From Pararhizobium sp. (GTDB taxonomy: Bacteria > Pseudomonadota > Alphaproteobacteria > Rhizobiales > Rhizobiaceae): a DNA stretch of 64,000 nt. The DNA lies in assembly GCA_030655075.1 (NCBI GenBank), contig JAURWE010000131.1, forward strand, positions 62,001 through 126,000, read 5' to 3'. Positions 42,998 to 51,050 of this stretch are shown here, piece after piece (within the stretch, counting starts at the first letter, position 1; each line of letters opens with the position of its first letter). The position numbers and the translations under genes are program-made. The notes under the pieces are model-generated. The model searched no databases. It saw only the letters and a program-made list of their open reading frames with translations, and had not been told where the DNA came from.

Positions 42998-43589
42998 CGC
43001 ACCGCTCGTCGCCACGCCCGAGGCCGCAAAGCCCGGCAATGCAGCCCCGGCCAAGAAGGCCGCCGCCGGCGCCTTTACGCCGGCCGGTGTCTCGCCGAAC
43101 CGCCGCGCCCGCCGCAGCTACACGATCCGGCTCTGGGCCGTGCGCCACTCGCGCTTCCTCGAATGGTTCTACCACCGTTTCGCCGACATGTTTCTGCTGC
43201 TGCATCCGCTGTGGAAGGCTATCGGCTATAGCCGCGTTGAACGCCCGATCACCTTCCTGGAGCGCAACGTCAAGGGCCTGCTGTTCGACTGTCGCATGTG
43301 CGGCCAGTGCGCGCTGTCCTCGACAGGCATGTCCTGCCCGATGAACTGCCCGAAGCAGCTGCGCAACGGCCCCTGCGGCGGCGTACGCGCCAACGGCAAT
43401 TGCGAGGTCGAGCCCGATATGCCCTGCGTCTGGGTGCAGGCCTGGAAGGGTTCGCAGAACATGGTCGACAACCAGGCGATCCTCAAAGTGCAGAAGCCGG
43501 TGAACCAGTCCCTGCGCGAAACCTCGTCCTGGCTGCGCGTCACCGCCGAAGCGGCGGCTGCCCGCGACGCTGCAAAGAAAGACGCCTGA
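42990..43589 (+). CDS. MetV-like Fe-S protein (methylene-THF reductase C-terminal domain)
   Basis: A 199-residue protein with the MTHFR C-terminal/DUF5981 cysteine-rich domain: LFDCRMCGQCALSSTGMSCP, MNCPKQLRNGPCGGVRANG and CEVEPDMPCVW, with ten Cys in about 55 residues. In acetogens this domain is MetV, the Fe-S/zinc partner that passes electrons to or from MetF. Here it is a separate gene whose stop overlaps the metF start by one base (TGATG). It should form a MetVF complex. The basic N-terminal 40 residues are low complexity. Confidence 0.88.
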   Translation: MADAPLVATPEAAKPGNAAPAKKAAAGAFTPAGVSPNRRARRSYTIRLWAVRHSRFLEWFYHRFADMFLLLHPLWKAIGYSRVERPITFLERNVKGLLFDCRMCGQCALSSTGMSCPMNCPKQLRNGPCGGVRANGNCEVEPDMPCVWVQAWKGSQNMVDNQAILKVQKPVNQSLRETSSWLRVTAEAAAARDAAKKDA

Positions 43590-44695
43590 TGTCCCACATC
43601 GACGAAAATCCGCTGGGCGTGCACCTGCCGCTCGATCCGCTGCCGGGCCATTCTTCGCTCGGCCGCCTGGAGCGTGTCCTGCGCCGCGGCGAATTCGCTG
43701 TTACCGCTGAACTCAACCCGCCCGATAGCGCCGATCCGCACGACGTCTTCGAGCGTGCCCGGATTTTCGACGGCTGGGTCGACGGCATCAACGCGGTCGA
43801 TGCATCCGGCGCCAACTGCCACATGTCCTCGGTCGGCATCTGTGCGCTGCTGACGCGCATGGGCTATGCGCCGATCATGCAGATCGCCTGCCGCGACAAG
43901 AACCGCATTGCCATTCAGGGCGACGTGCTCGGTGCCGCCGCCATGGGTGTGGCCAACATTATGTGCCTGACCGGCGACGGCGTGCAGGCCGGCGACCAGC
44001 CCGGCGCCAAGCCGGTTTTCGATCTCGACTGCATGTCGCTGCTCGAAACCGTGCGCACCATGCGCGACAACAAGAAGTTCCTCTCCGGCCGCAAGCTGAC
44101 GACAGCACCGCAGGTGTTTCTCGGCGCCGCCATCAACCCCTTTGCGCCGCCCTATGATTTCCGCCCCTACCGGCTGGCCAAGAAGATCGAGGCCGGTGCC
44201 CAGTTCGTCCAGAGCCAGTATTGCTTCGATATCCCGATGTTTCGCGCCTACATGGACAAGGTCCGCGATCTCGGTCTCGATGAAAAATGCTTCATCCTCG
44301 TCGGCGTCGGCCCGATGGCGTCCGCCAAGACCGCCAACTGGATTCGCAACAACGTGCCGGGCATCCACATTCCCGACGCCGTCATCAAGCGGCTCGAAGG
44401 CGCGCAGGACCAGAAGAAGGAAGGCAAGCAGCTCTGCATCGACATCATCAACGAGGTGAAGGAGATCAAGGGTGTGTCCGGCGTTCACGTCATGGCCTAC
44501 CGCCAGGAAGAATATGTGGCGGAGATCGTGCATGAATCCGGCGTTCTGAAGGGCCGCCGCCCCTGGCACCGCGAAGCCAACCGCAGCGATCTCGAAATCG
44601 CCCAGCGCATGGATCAGGTGCGTGGCCGCGAGGAAGAGAACCAGCAGCAGATGGCCGGTGCCGCCGCCCAGCATCCGCCGCCGAAAACCCACTGA
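43589..44695 (+). CDS. metF: Methylenetetrahydrofolate reductase MetF-like (C1-cluster copy)
   Basis: A 368-residue TIM-barrel flavoprotein that interconverts methyl-THF and methylene-THF. The family blocks are FAVTAELNPPDSADP, INAVDASGANCHMS, ANIMCLTGDGVQAGD, FLGAAINPFAPPY, GAQFVQSQYCFDI and GVGPMASAKTANW. It is longer than E. coli MetF, with a charged C-terminal tail. Next to MetV and the methyl-THF:corrinoid enzyme it probably runs in the oxidative direction to feed methyl groups into the methylene-THF pool (inference). A separate biosynthetic metF may lie elsewhere in the genome. Confidence 0.9.
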   Translation: MSHIDENPLGVHLPLDPLPGHSSLGRLERVLRRGEFAVTAELNPPDSADPHDVFERARIFDGWVDGINAVDASGANCHMSSVGICALLTRMGYAPIMQIACRDKNRIAIQGDVLGAAAMGVANIMCLTGDGVQAGDQPGAKPVFDLDCMSLLETVRTMRDNKKFLSGRKLTTAPQVFLGAAINPFAPPYDFRPYRLAKKIEAGAQFVQSQYCFDIPMFRAYMDKVRDLGLDEKCFILVGVGPMASAKTANWIRNNVPGIHIPDAVIKRLEGAQDQKKEGKQLCIDIINEVKEIKGVSGVHVMAYRQEEYVAEIVHESGVLKGRRPWHREANRSDLEIAQRMDQVRGREEENQQQMAGAAAQHPPPKTH

Positions 44696-44798
44696 ATTCA
44701 AGCAGGGCGGCCAGCATCGCCCGCTTCAACCCGCCTTGTAACCGGCACCCCGGCACGATAGACACCATTCCGTATCCCCTAGGCCCAGAGGAACCTTC

Positions 44799-45752
44799 AT
44801 GACCCGCACCATCGTCGCATCCGCCACCCGCGAAATTATCATCGGCTTCGACCAGCCGTTCTGCGTCATCGGCGAGCGCATCAACCCGACCGGCCGCAAG
44901 AAGCTGGCAGCGGAAATGATCGTCGGCAATTTCGACACGGTCATCCGGGATGCGCTGGAACAGGTCGCCGCCGGCGCCACCATGCTCGACGTCAATGCGG
45001 GCGTCACCTCCGTCAACCCGAACGAAACCGAGCCGGGCCTGCTCGTCCAGACGATGGAAATCGTTCAAGGGCTGGTCGACGTGCCGCTGTCGATCGATTC
45101 ATCCGTCACCGCCGCCATCGAGGCGGCGCTGAAGGTCGCCAAGGGCCGTCCGCTGGTCAACTCGGTCACGGGCGAGGAAGAAAAGCTTGAGGCCATCCTG
45201 CCGCTCTGCAAGAAATACGACGTTCCGGTCGTCGCCATCTCCAACGACGAGACCGGCATTTCGATGGACCCGGACGTGCGTTTTGCCGTCGCCAAGAAGA
45301 TCGTCGAGCGCGCCATGGATTACGGCATCAAGCCGCATGACATCGTCGTCGATCCCCTGGTCATGCCGATCGGTGCCTTGGGCGATGCCGGCCGCCAGGT
45401 GTTCGCGCTGCTCTACCGCCTGCGCAACGAGCTCAAGGTCAACACCACCTGCGGCCTGTCCAACATCTCCTTCGGCCTGCCGCACCGCCACGGCATCAAT
45501 GCCGGCTTCATCCCCATGGTCATCGGCGCCGGCATGACGTCGGCGATCATGAACCCCTGCCGTCCGCAGGAAATGGAAGCCGTACGCGCTGCCAACGTGC
45601 TGAACGGAACCGATCCGAACTGCGGCAACTGGATCATGAGCTACCGCGATCACAAGCCGGCCGAAGGCGGCGCAGCCGTCGCCTCGACCGCAACGCCCGG
45701 CGCCTCGAGCGGCCGCCGCGGCGGACGTGCAGGCCGCGCCCGGCCGGAATAA
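44799..45752 (+). CDS. Methyltetrahydrofolate:corrinoid methyltransferase (MtgA/CmuB/MeTr type)
   Basis: A 317-residue pterin-binding TIM barrel related to MeTr of acetogens, MtgA and CmuB. Motifs are FCVIGERINPTGRKKL (folate site), GATMLDVNAGV, PLSIDSS, LVNSVTGEEEKLE and CGLSNISFGLPHRHGINAGF. It would move the methyl group from the methyl-corrinoid protein to THF, giving methyl-THF for MetVF. The last ~30 residues are a Gly/Arg/Ala tail like that on the MttB-family protein. ATG at 44799 with AGAGGAA upstream. Confidence 0.92.
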   Translation: MTRTIVASATREIIIGFDQPFCVIGERINPTGRKKLAAEMIVGNFDTVIRDALEQVAAGATMLDVNAGVTSVNPNETEPGLLVQTMEIVQGLVDVPLSIDSSVTAAIEAALKVAKGRPLVNSVTGEEEKLEAILPLCKKYDVPVVAISNDETGISMDPDVRFAVAKKIVERAMDYGIKPHDIVVDPLVMPIGALGDAGRQVFALLYRLRNELKVNTTCGLSNISFGLPHRHGINAGFIPMVIGAGMTSAIMNPCRPQEMEAVRAANVLNGTDPNCGNWIMSYRDHKPAEGGAAVASTATPGASSGRRGGRAGRARPE

Positions 45753-45805
45753 TCCGGCCAAAGCACGCGCAAAACAGGGCGGTCCGTCCGCCTGGAAAGA
45801 GAAGC

Positions 45806-46147
45806 ATGTTTTTCAATACGAAGCTGATGGAAGAAATGTCTGTCCTGTGGTTCCAGGCGCCTGCAGTCGCCTCGGCCCGCATGCAGACCATGACGATGTC
45901 GGCGATGACGGGTGGCCTTCAGGACCCCCGCGAAATGACCCGGATGATCTCTGAAAAGTTTGCAGCCGTTGCTGAAAGCTTCGAAGCCATGGGGCAGGCA
46001 ATGCTGAGCGAGGGCATGGGTGCATCTGCAGCCATGGCATCAGGAAAATGCGGAATGCTCGAAGGTGCCGCCGGCCGCGTGGCCTCGGCGACCATCGAGC
46101 CCTATGTCAAGCGCGTGCGTGCCAACGCATCGAGGCTGACAAAATAG
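45806..46147 (+). CDS. Hypothetical protein in the C1 cluster
   Basis: A 113-residue, Met- and Ala-rich, mostly helical protein (MFFNTKLMEEMSVLWFQAPA, then MQTMTMSAMTGGLQDP). I do not recognise it; the composition is somewhat phasin-like. GGAAAGAGAAGC precedes the ATG. It sits 53 bases after the methyl-THF enzyme and 16 bases before the activator gene, so it is almost surely cotranscribed with both. A structural or accessory role in corrinoid methyl transfer is possible. Confidence 0.72.
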   Translation: MFFNTKLMEEMSVLWFQAPAVASARMQTMTMSAMTGGLQDPREMTRMISEKFAAVAESFEAMGQAMLSEGMGASAAMASGKCGMLEGAAGRVASATIEPYVKRVRANASRLTK

Positions 46148-46163
46148 AAATGAACGTGCGCCT

Positions 46164-48236
46164 ATGAACATGCAAGACAGGAACGACGTCGTGGCCGTGG
46201 CAGACAGCAAAACCGATCCCCTCGTCCTGTTCATGCCATCCGGCAAGCGCGGCCGTTTTCCGGTCGGCACGCCGGTGCTGGATGCCGCGCGCCAGCTCGG
46301 CGTCTATGTCGAGAGCGTCTGCGGCGGGCGCGCCACCTGTGGCCGCTGTCAGATCACCGTGCAGGAAGGCAATTTCGCCAAGCACAAGATCGTCTCCTCC
46401 AACGACCATATCTCGCCGATCGGGCCCAAGGAGCAGCGCTATGCCTCGGTGCGCGACCTGCCCGACGGCCGCCGCCTCTCCTGCTCGGCTCACATTCTCG
46501 GCGATCTCGTCATCGACGTGCCACAGGATACGGTCATCAACGCGCAGACCATCCGCAAGGCCGCGACCGACCGCGTCATCGAGCGCAATGCCGCCATCCA
46601 GCTGTGTTATGTCGAGGTCGACGAGCCCGACATGCACAAGCCGCTCGGCGATCTCGACCGCCTGAAAGTCATGCTTGAGAAGGACTGGGGCTGGAAAGAC
46701 CTGCTGATCGCGCCGCATCTCATTCCGCAGATCCAGGGCATCCTGCGCAAGGGCAACTGGGGCGTTACCGCCGCCATCCACCGCGACATGGATTCGTCCC
46801 GCCCCTTCATCGTGGCGCTCTATCCCGGCCTGAAGAACGAGGCCTATGGCATCGCCTGCGATATCGGCTCGACCACCATCGCCATGCATCTCGTCTCGCT
46901 GCTCTCGGGCCGCATCGTTGCCTCGTCCGGCACGTCCAACCCGCAGATCCGCTTCGGCGAAGACCTGATGAGCCGCGTTTCCTATGTGATGATGAACCCG
47001 GACGGCCGCGAGGCCATGACCAAGGCCGTGCGCGAAGCCATCAACGTTCTGATCGGCAAGGTCTGCGACGAGGGCCAGGTCGACCGCCACGACATTCTCG
47101 ACATGGTCTTCGTCGGCAACCCGATCATGCACCACCTGTTTCTCGGCATCGACCCGACCGAACTCGGCCAGGCGCCGTTCGCGCTGGCCGTCTCCGGCGC
47201 GCTGCAGTTCTGGGCTCACGAGATCGACATCGACGTCAATCGCGGTGCGCGCCTCTACATGCTTCCCTGCATCGCCGGCCATGTCGGTGCCGATGCCGCC
47301 GGCGCGACCCTTGCTGAAGGGCCCTACCGGCAGGACAAGATGATGCTGCTGGTCGATGTCGGCACCAATGCCGAAATCGTCCTTGGCAACCGCCAGCGCG
47401 TGGTCGCGGCTTCGTCCCCCACCGGCCCGGCCTTCGAGGGTGCCGAAATTTCCTCTGGCCAGCGCGCCGCGCCCGGCGCCATCGAGCGTGTGCGTATCGA
47501 TCCCGTGACGCTGGAGCCGAAATTCCGCGTCATCGGCGTTGAAAAATGGTCGGACGAGGATGGCTTTGCCGAAGACGCCGCTTCCGTTGGTGTCACAGGC
47601 ATCTGCGGCTCGGCGATCATCGAGGTCGTCGCCGAAATGTATCTGGCCGGCATCATCTCCGAAGACGGCGTCGTCGATGGCGGCATGGCGGAAAAAAGCC
47701 CGCGCATCCTGCAGACAGGCCGCACCTTTTCCTACCTGCTGCACGATGGCGAACAGCGTATCACCGTCACCCAGAACGATGTGCGCGCCATCCAGCTCGC
47801 CAAAGCCGCTCTTTATGCCGGCATCAAGCTCTTGATGGAAAAGCTCGAGATCGAGCATGTCGACACGATCCGCTTTGCCGGCGCCTTCGGCTCGTTCATC
47901 GATCCGAAATACGCCATGGTGCTCGGCCTGATCCCCGACTGCGATCTTTCCGAGGTCAAGGCCGTCGGCAATGCGGCCGGCACCGGCGCGCTGATGGCGC
48001 TGCTCAACCGCGGCCACCGCCGCGAGATCGAGCAGACGGTCAACCGCATCGAGAAGATAGAGACGGCGCTGGAGCCGAAATTCCAGGAGCACTTCGTCTA
48101 CGCCATGGCGCTGCCGAACAAGGTCGATACCTTCCCGAAACTCTCCGCCGTGGTGACGCTGCCCGAGCGCAAGGCGCCAGCCGATGACGGCAGCGGCGAC
48201 GGTGGCGGACGCCGCAGACGGCGCAGCCGCGATTGA
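46164..48236 (+). CDS. RACE-type reductive activator of corrinoid proteins (2Fe-2S plus ASKHA/DUF4445)
   Basis: A 690-residue activator. The N-terminal ferredoxin domain binds a [2Fe-2S] cluster through Cys53, Cys59, Cys62 and Cys107 (CGGRATCGRC and LSCSAH). A linker follows, then an actin-like ATPase (ASKHA, DUF4445) with ACDIGSTTIAMHLV, MVFVGNPIMHHLFLG, LLVDVGTNAEIVLGN, TGICGSAIIE and IRFAGAFGSFIDP. RACE proteins use ATP to drive reduction of inactive Co(II) corrinoid to Co(I). It lacks the C-terminal 4Fe-4S pair of RamA and ends in a charged Gly/Arg tail. It closes the C1 cluster. Confidence 0.92.
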   Translation: MNMQDRNDVVAVADSKTDPLVLFMPSGKRGRFPVGTPVLDAARQLGVYVESVCGGRATCGRCQITVQEGNFAKHKIVSSNDHISPIGPKEQRYASVRDLPDGRRLSCSAHILGDLVIDVPQDTVINAQTIRKAATDRVIERNAAIQLCYVEVDEPDMHKPLGDLDRLKVMLEKDWGWKDLLIAPHLIPQIQGILRKGNWGVTAAIHRDMDSSRPFIVALYPGLKNEAYGIACDIGSTTIAMHLVSLLSGRIVASSGTSNPQIRFGEDLMSRVSYVMMNPDGREAMTKAVREAINVLIGKVCDEGQVDRHDILDMVFVGNPIMHHLFLGIDPTELGQAPFALAVSGALQFWAHEIDIDVNRGARLYMLPCIAGHVGADAAGATLAEGPYRQDKMMLLVDVGTNAEIVLGNRQRVVAASSPTGPAFEGAEISSGQRAAPGAIERVRIDPVTLEPKFRVIGVEKWSDEDGFAEDAASVGVTGICGSAIIEVVAEMYLAGIISEDGVVDGGMAEKSPRILQTGRTFSYLLHDGEQRITVTQNDVRAIQLAKAALYAGIKLLMEKLEIEHVDTIRFAGAFGSFIDPKYAMVLGLIPDCDLSEVKAVGNAAGTGALMALLNRGHRREIEQTVNRIEKIETALEPKFQEHFVYAMALPNKVDTFPKLSAVVTLPERKAPADDGSGDGGGRRRRRSRD

Positions 48237-48243
48237 CCCGCAT

Positions 48244-48261
48244 CCGGGGCACCTGCCCCGG
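48244..48261. terminator. Hairpin after the activator gene
   Basis: CCGGGGCA (48244-48251) pairs with TGCCCCGG (48254-48261) immediately after the activator stop. There is no T-run, so it may be a 3'-end stabiliser or a rho-dependent end. Confidence 0.4.
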
Positions 48262-48328
48262 AACCAAGAGCAGATATCAACGTTCATCGTGACTGTGAAA
48301 AAAGTCTCTCACATCACGGAACATCGCG

Positions 48329-49387
48329 ATGCATGGAACGCTTCCCCGACATGACGCCGGCCAGTCCGCTCTCAGCGAACTCACCTATGCAAAGAACCTA
48401 GAGGGCGGCATCAGCCGCAAACCGGGGAAACGCGGATTTCTCTACCACGATGCGGACGGCCGCCGCATCACCGACCGGGCCGAGCTGGATCGCATCGTAG
48501 CTCTGGCGATACCGCCGGCCTATACCGATGTGCTGATTTCCGCCGATCCCAACACCCATCTGCAGGCGACCGGCCGCGACGCGCGCGGCCGCAAGCAGTA
48601 CCGTTACCATCCGGGCTGGTCGGAGGAGCGCGGCAAGGCTAAGTTCGCACTGCTGCCGCAGTTTGCCGCCAGTCTGCCGAAAATCCGCGAGAGGGTCGAC
48701 GCTGATCTCAGGCGCCGCAATCCCGGCATGGACAAGGCGCTGGCCACGGTCGTCTGGCTGCTCGACAATCTCTTCATCCGTGTCGGCAATGCCACCTACG
48801 CCGAGGAGAACGGCTCCTACGGCTTGACGACACTGCGCAACAAACATGTGAAGATCGACGGCTCGACAGTCAATTTCCAGTTCAAGGGAAAATCCGGCAA
48901 GGAGTGGAAGCTGAGCCACGACGACCGCCGCATCACCCGCGCCATCCGCACCCTGCAGGAACTGCCGGGCCAGCAACTGTTCCAGTATCTGGATGAAGAC
49001 GGCAAACGCCACCCAATCCGCTCCCAGGACGTCAACGCCTATATCAGAGAGGCGGCCGGAGATACGTTCAGCTCCCGTCAGTTCCGCACCTGGGGCGCCA
49101 CGACCATGGCGGCGACGGCCCTTGCCGCACTGGAACCGGCCCCCAGCAAACGCGAGGCCGCACGCCTTATCAACAGCGCCGTCGACACGGTCGCCAAGCG
49201 CCTCGTCAACACCCGGGCCGTCTGCCGCTCGTCCTACATCCACCCGCTTGTCTTCGAGCATTTCGAAAGCGGCGACTTGGCAGACCTCGCCCGCAGCCGC
49301 AGAAGCACGGCCAAGGCGGCTGAATGGATGTCGGAGGATGAAATGCGCGTGCTGCGCTGGCTCAAAAAGGCGGCCAGTGCCGTTTAG
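48329..49387 (+). CDS. DNA topoisomerase IB
   Basis: A 352-residue poxvirus-like bacterial type IB topoisomerase that relaxes supercoils through a 3'-phosphotyrosine. An N-terminal domain begins GGISRKPGKRGFLYHDADGR. The catalytic core follows, with RVGNATYAEENGSYGLTTLR, VNFQFKGKSGKEWKL, QFRTWGATTMAA and the active-site tyrosine region VCRSSYIHPLVFEHF. It overlaps the end of the convergent LysR gene by 4 bases. It is unrelated to the C1 cluster by function. Confidence 0.95.
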   Translation: MHGTLPRHDAGQSALSELTYAKNLEGGISRKPGKRGFLYHDADGRRITDRAELDRIVALAIPPAYTDVLISADPNTHLQATGRDARGRKQYRYHPGWSEERGKAKFALLPQFAASLPKIRERVDADLRRRNPGMDKALATVVWLLDNLFIRVGNATYAEENGSYGLTTLRNKHVKIDGSTVNFQFKGKSGKEWKLSHDDRRITRAIRTLQELPGQQLFQYLDEDGKRHPIRSQDVNAYIREAAGDTFSSRQFRTWGATTMAATALAALEPAPSKREAARLINSAVDTVAKRLVNTRAVCRSSYIHPLVFEHFESGDLADLARSRRSTAKAAEWMSEDEMRVLRWLKKAASAV

Positions 49388-50274
49388 TTCTGCTTCAATG
49401 CGATGAACGCTGCGCGCACATAGTCCGCCACGGCCAGAACCGGCGCAGATGCACCGCTGACGACCTGCAGGCCGATATTGTAGCCATCCAGCGTCGGCAA
49501 CCCATCATGTTCGCCCAGCGCCACAAGATCGCCACGGATCAGGTATTTCGGCAGCGGCGCCACCGCCAGATCGGCAAGCACAGCCGCCTTCTGGCCGGTC
49601 GTGTGTTCGCTGAGGAAAGCCACACGATACTGGCGCCCCGCCCTGGTCAGCGCCTCGACGGCGCCGGCGCGCCAGGAGCAGCCCTCTTCCCACAGCGACA
49701 CAGGCAGCGGATCACGCGTATGGGCAGTGCCGCATTTCGTCCCGGCCCAGACCAGTTGCTCGGTCAGAAGAATCTCACCATTGCGGCCGACCTCGTTGGT
49801 GAAGGAATTGTAGATGGCGATATCCATGCGTTGCTCGTCGACGCGTTTGCGCAACTGCCCGCTATTGCCGATGCAGACATCGACGATGACATGCGGATAG
49901 GCTTCGGAAAACTGCTTGAGGACCTCCGGCAAAATCCGCTCGCCGATATCCTCGGGCGCGCCGACGCGCACGACGCCGTTCATATCCGGCAGCAGGAAGC
50001 GCGACACCGTCTCGTTGTTGAGCGCGATCATCCGGCGGGCATAGCCGAGCAGCACCTCGCCCTGCGGCGTCAGCGACACCGAACGGGCATCGCGCAGGAA
50101 CAGCGTGCAGCGGAGCATCTCTTCCAGCTTCTTGATCTGCATCGAGACCGCCGAGGGCGTGCGGTAGACCACATCGGCCGCCGAGGTGAAATTGCCGGTC
50201 TCGGCAATCGCCACGAAAGTGCGCAGCAGGTCCATTTCAAGAAGCGGCAGCGCCTGCCGGAAGATCATGTTCAT
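49384..50274 (-). CDS. LysR-family transcriptional regulator
   Basis: A 296-residue LysR regulator. The winged helix is at residues ~9-70 (LLEMDLLRTFVAIAETGNFT, then DVVYRTPSAVSMQIKKLEEM), and the co-inducer domain begins near residue 90 (GVVRVGAPEDIGERILPEVL). The start could be ATG at 50274 or an in-frame codon at 50292. It is divergent from a DUF1127 gene, so that gene and the next small gene are its likeliest targets. The effector is unknown. Confidence 0.92.
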   Translation of the reverse strand: MNMIFRQALPLLEMDLLRTFVAIAETGNFTSAADVVYRTPSAVSMQIKKLEEMLRCTLFLRDARSVSLTPQGEVLLGYARRMIALNNETVSRFLLPDMNGVVRVGAPEDIGERILPEVLKQFSEAYPHVIVDVCIGNSGQLRKRVDEQRMDIAIYNSFTNEVGRNGEILLTEQLVWAGTKCGTAHTRDPLPVSLWEEGCSWRAGAVEALTRAGRQYRVAFLSEHTTGQKAAVLADLAVAPLPKYLIRGDLVALGEHDGLPTLDGYNIGLQVVSGASAPVLAVADYVRAAFIALKQN

Positions 50275-50394
50275 CGCAATAACCTCTGTCAATTTTTCTG
50301 ATGCTTAAGGTCACTTCATTTCGTTTGATTGAACATCACCCGGCGCGCATAGTCAATATGCAGACAGGATAACAGTTCAAGAAAGGAGAACATC

Positions 50395-50622
50395 ATGTCT
50401 TACGAAACTAAGGAAAACGGCTTTGCCGCACGCATTTCGGCCCGGGGCTTTGCCTTCAGCGTCGCCCACGCCTTCGCTCCGATCATCGATCGCGGTCAGG
50501 CTTTTCTGCAGGAGCGCCACGCCCGCGCCGTCCGTCGCCGTGGTCAGCTGGAGATCGACGAACTGCCGGATTACCTGCGCGACGACATCGGCGTCCGCAA
50601 CGGCAAGCACAACAAACTCTGA
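50395..50622 (+). CDS. DUF1127 small protein
   Basis: A 75-residue DUF1127-family protein. The C-terminal part RRRGQLEIDELPDYLRDDIG (residues ~47-66), followed by VRNG, is the arginine-rich YjiS-like signature. AAAGGAGAA precedes the ATG by four bases. It is divergent from the LysR gene and 105 bases ahead of a second relative. In Agrobacterium, DUF1127 proteins can bind RNA and affect phosphate and carbon metabolism (family knowledge). Confidence 0.88.
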   Translation: MSYETKENGFAARISARGFAFSVAHAFAPIIDRGQAFLQERHARAVRRRGQLEIDELPDYLRDDIGVRNGKHNKL

Positions 50623-50727
50623 TGTGAAACATCAAATATATTCGTTTGAATGATAGGTCGCCGTCCAGCATAGTGCAATCAAGGTCGCGACCTTTCGAAG
50701 AACCCAAGCCTCGAAAGGAACCTCACA

Positions 50728-50925
50728 ATGACTACCATCATCGACAGATCAACCCCAAGGCACTCCTCCTTCGTCCGGCAGCTGCGCCGGCTCCGCACCG
50801 GCATGACCCAGGCATGGAAGCGCTATCAGGACGAGCGTGCAATGTCGGGACTGCCCTTTGAAACACTTAAGGATATCGGCTTTCCGGTCTCCGGCAGCAT
50901 CAAGACGGGCAATGCCGCACGATGA
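50728..50925 (+). CDS. DUF1127-like small protein
   Basis: A 65-residue basic protein related to DUF1127, with RQLRRLRTGMTQAWKRYQDE and SGLPFETLKDIGFPVSG, in which LKDIG matches the family C-terminal turn. GAAAGGAACC precedes the ATG. It ends 64 bases before a strong terminator and is likely cotranscribed with, or derived by duplication from, the DUF1127 gene just upstream. Confidence 0.82.
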   Translation: MTTIIDRSTPRHSSFVRQLRRLRTGMTQAWKRYQDERAMSGLPFETLKDIGFPVSGSIKTGNAAR

Positions 50926-50989
50926 CGGGCGAGCCACTCGCCGGACCCTGTGACTGTAGAGACGACGCAAACCGCAAACGCCGCCGCTG

Positions 50990-51040
50990 AAGGGCATTTT
51001 CAATCGCAACAGATTTGCGGCCTGAAAATGCCCTTTTGTT
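50990..51040 (+). terminator. Strong intrinsic terminator after the DUF1127 pair
   Basis: A 13-base perfect stem, AAGGGCATTTTCA (50990-51002) with TGAAAATGCCCTT (51023-51035), followed by TTGTTT. It can also serve the convergent GT41 gene, whose stop lies at 51051. Confidence 0.85.
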
Positions 51041-51050
51041 TGTCTGCCCC

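Noticed and set aside
46107..48287. Minus-strand frame of ~726 codons opposite the activator gene
   Set aside because: Antisense shadow; the plus-strand ferredoxin and ASKHA motifs define the real gene.
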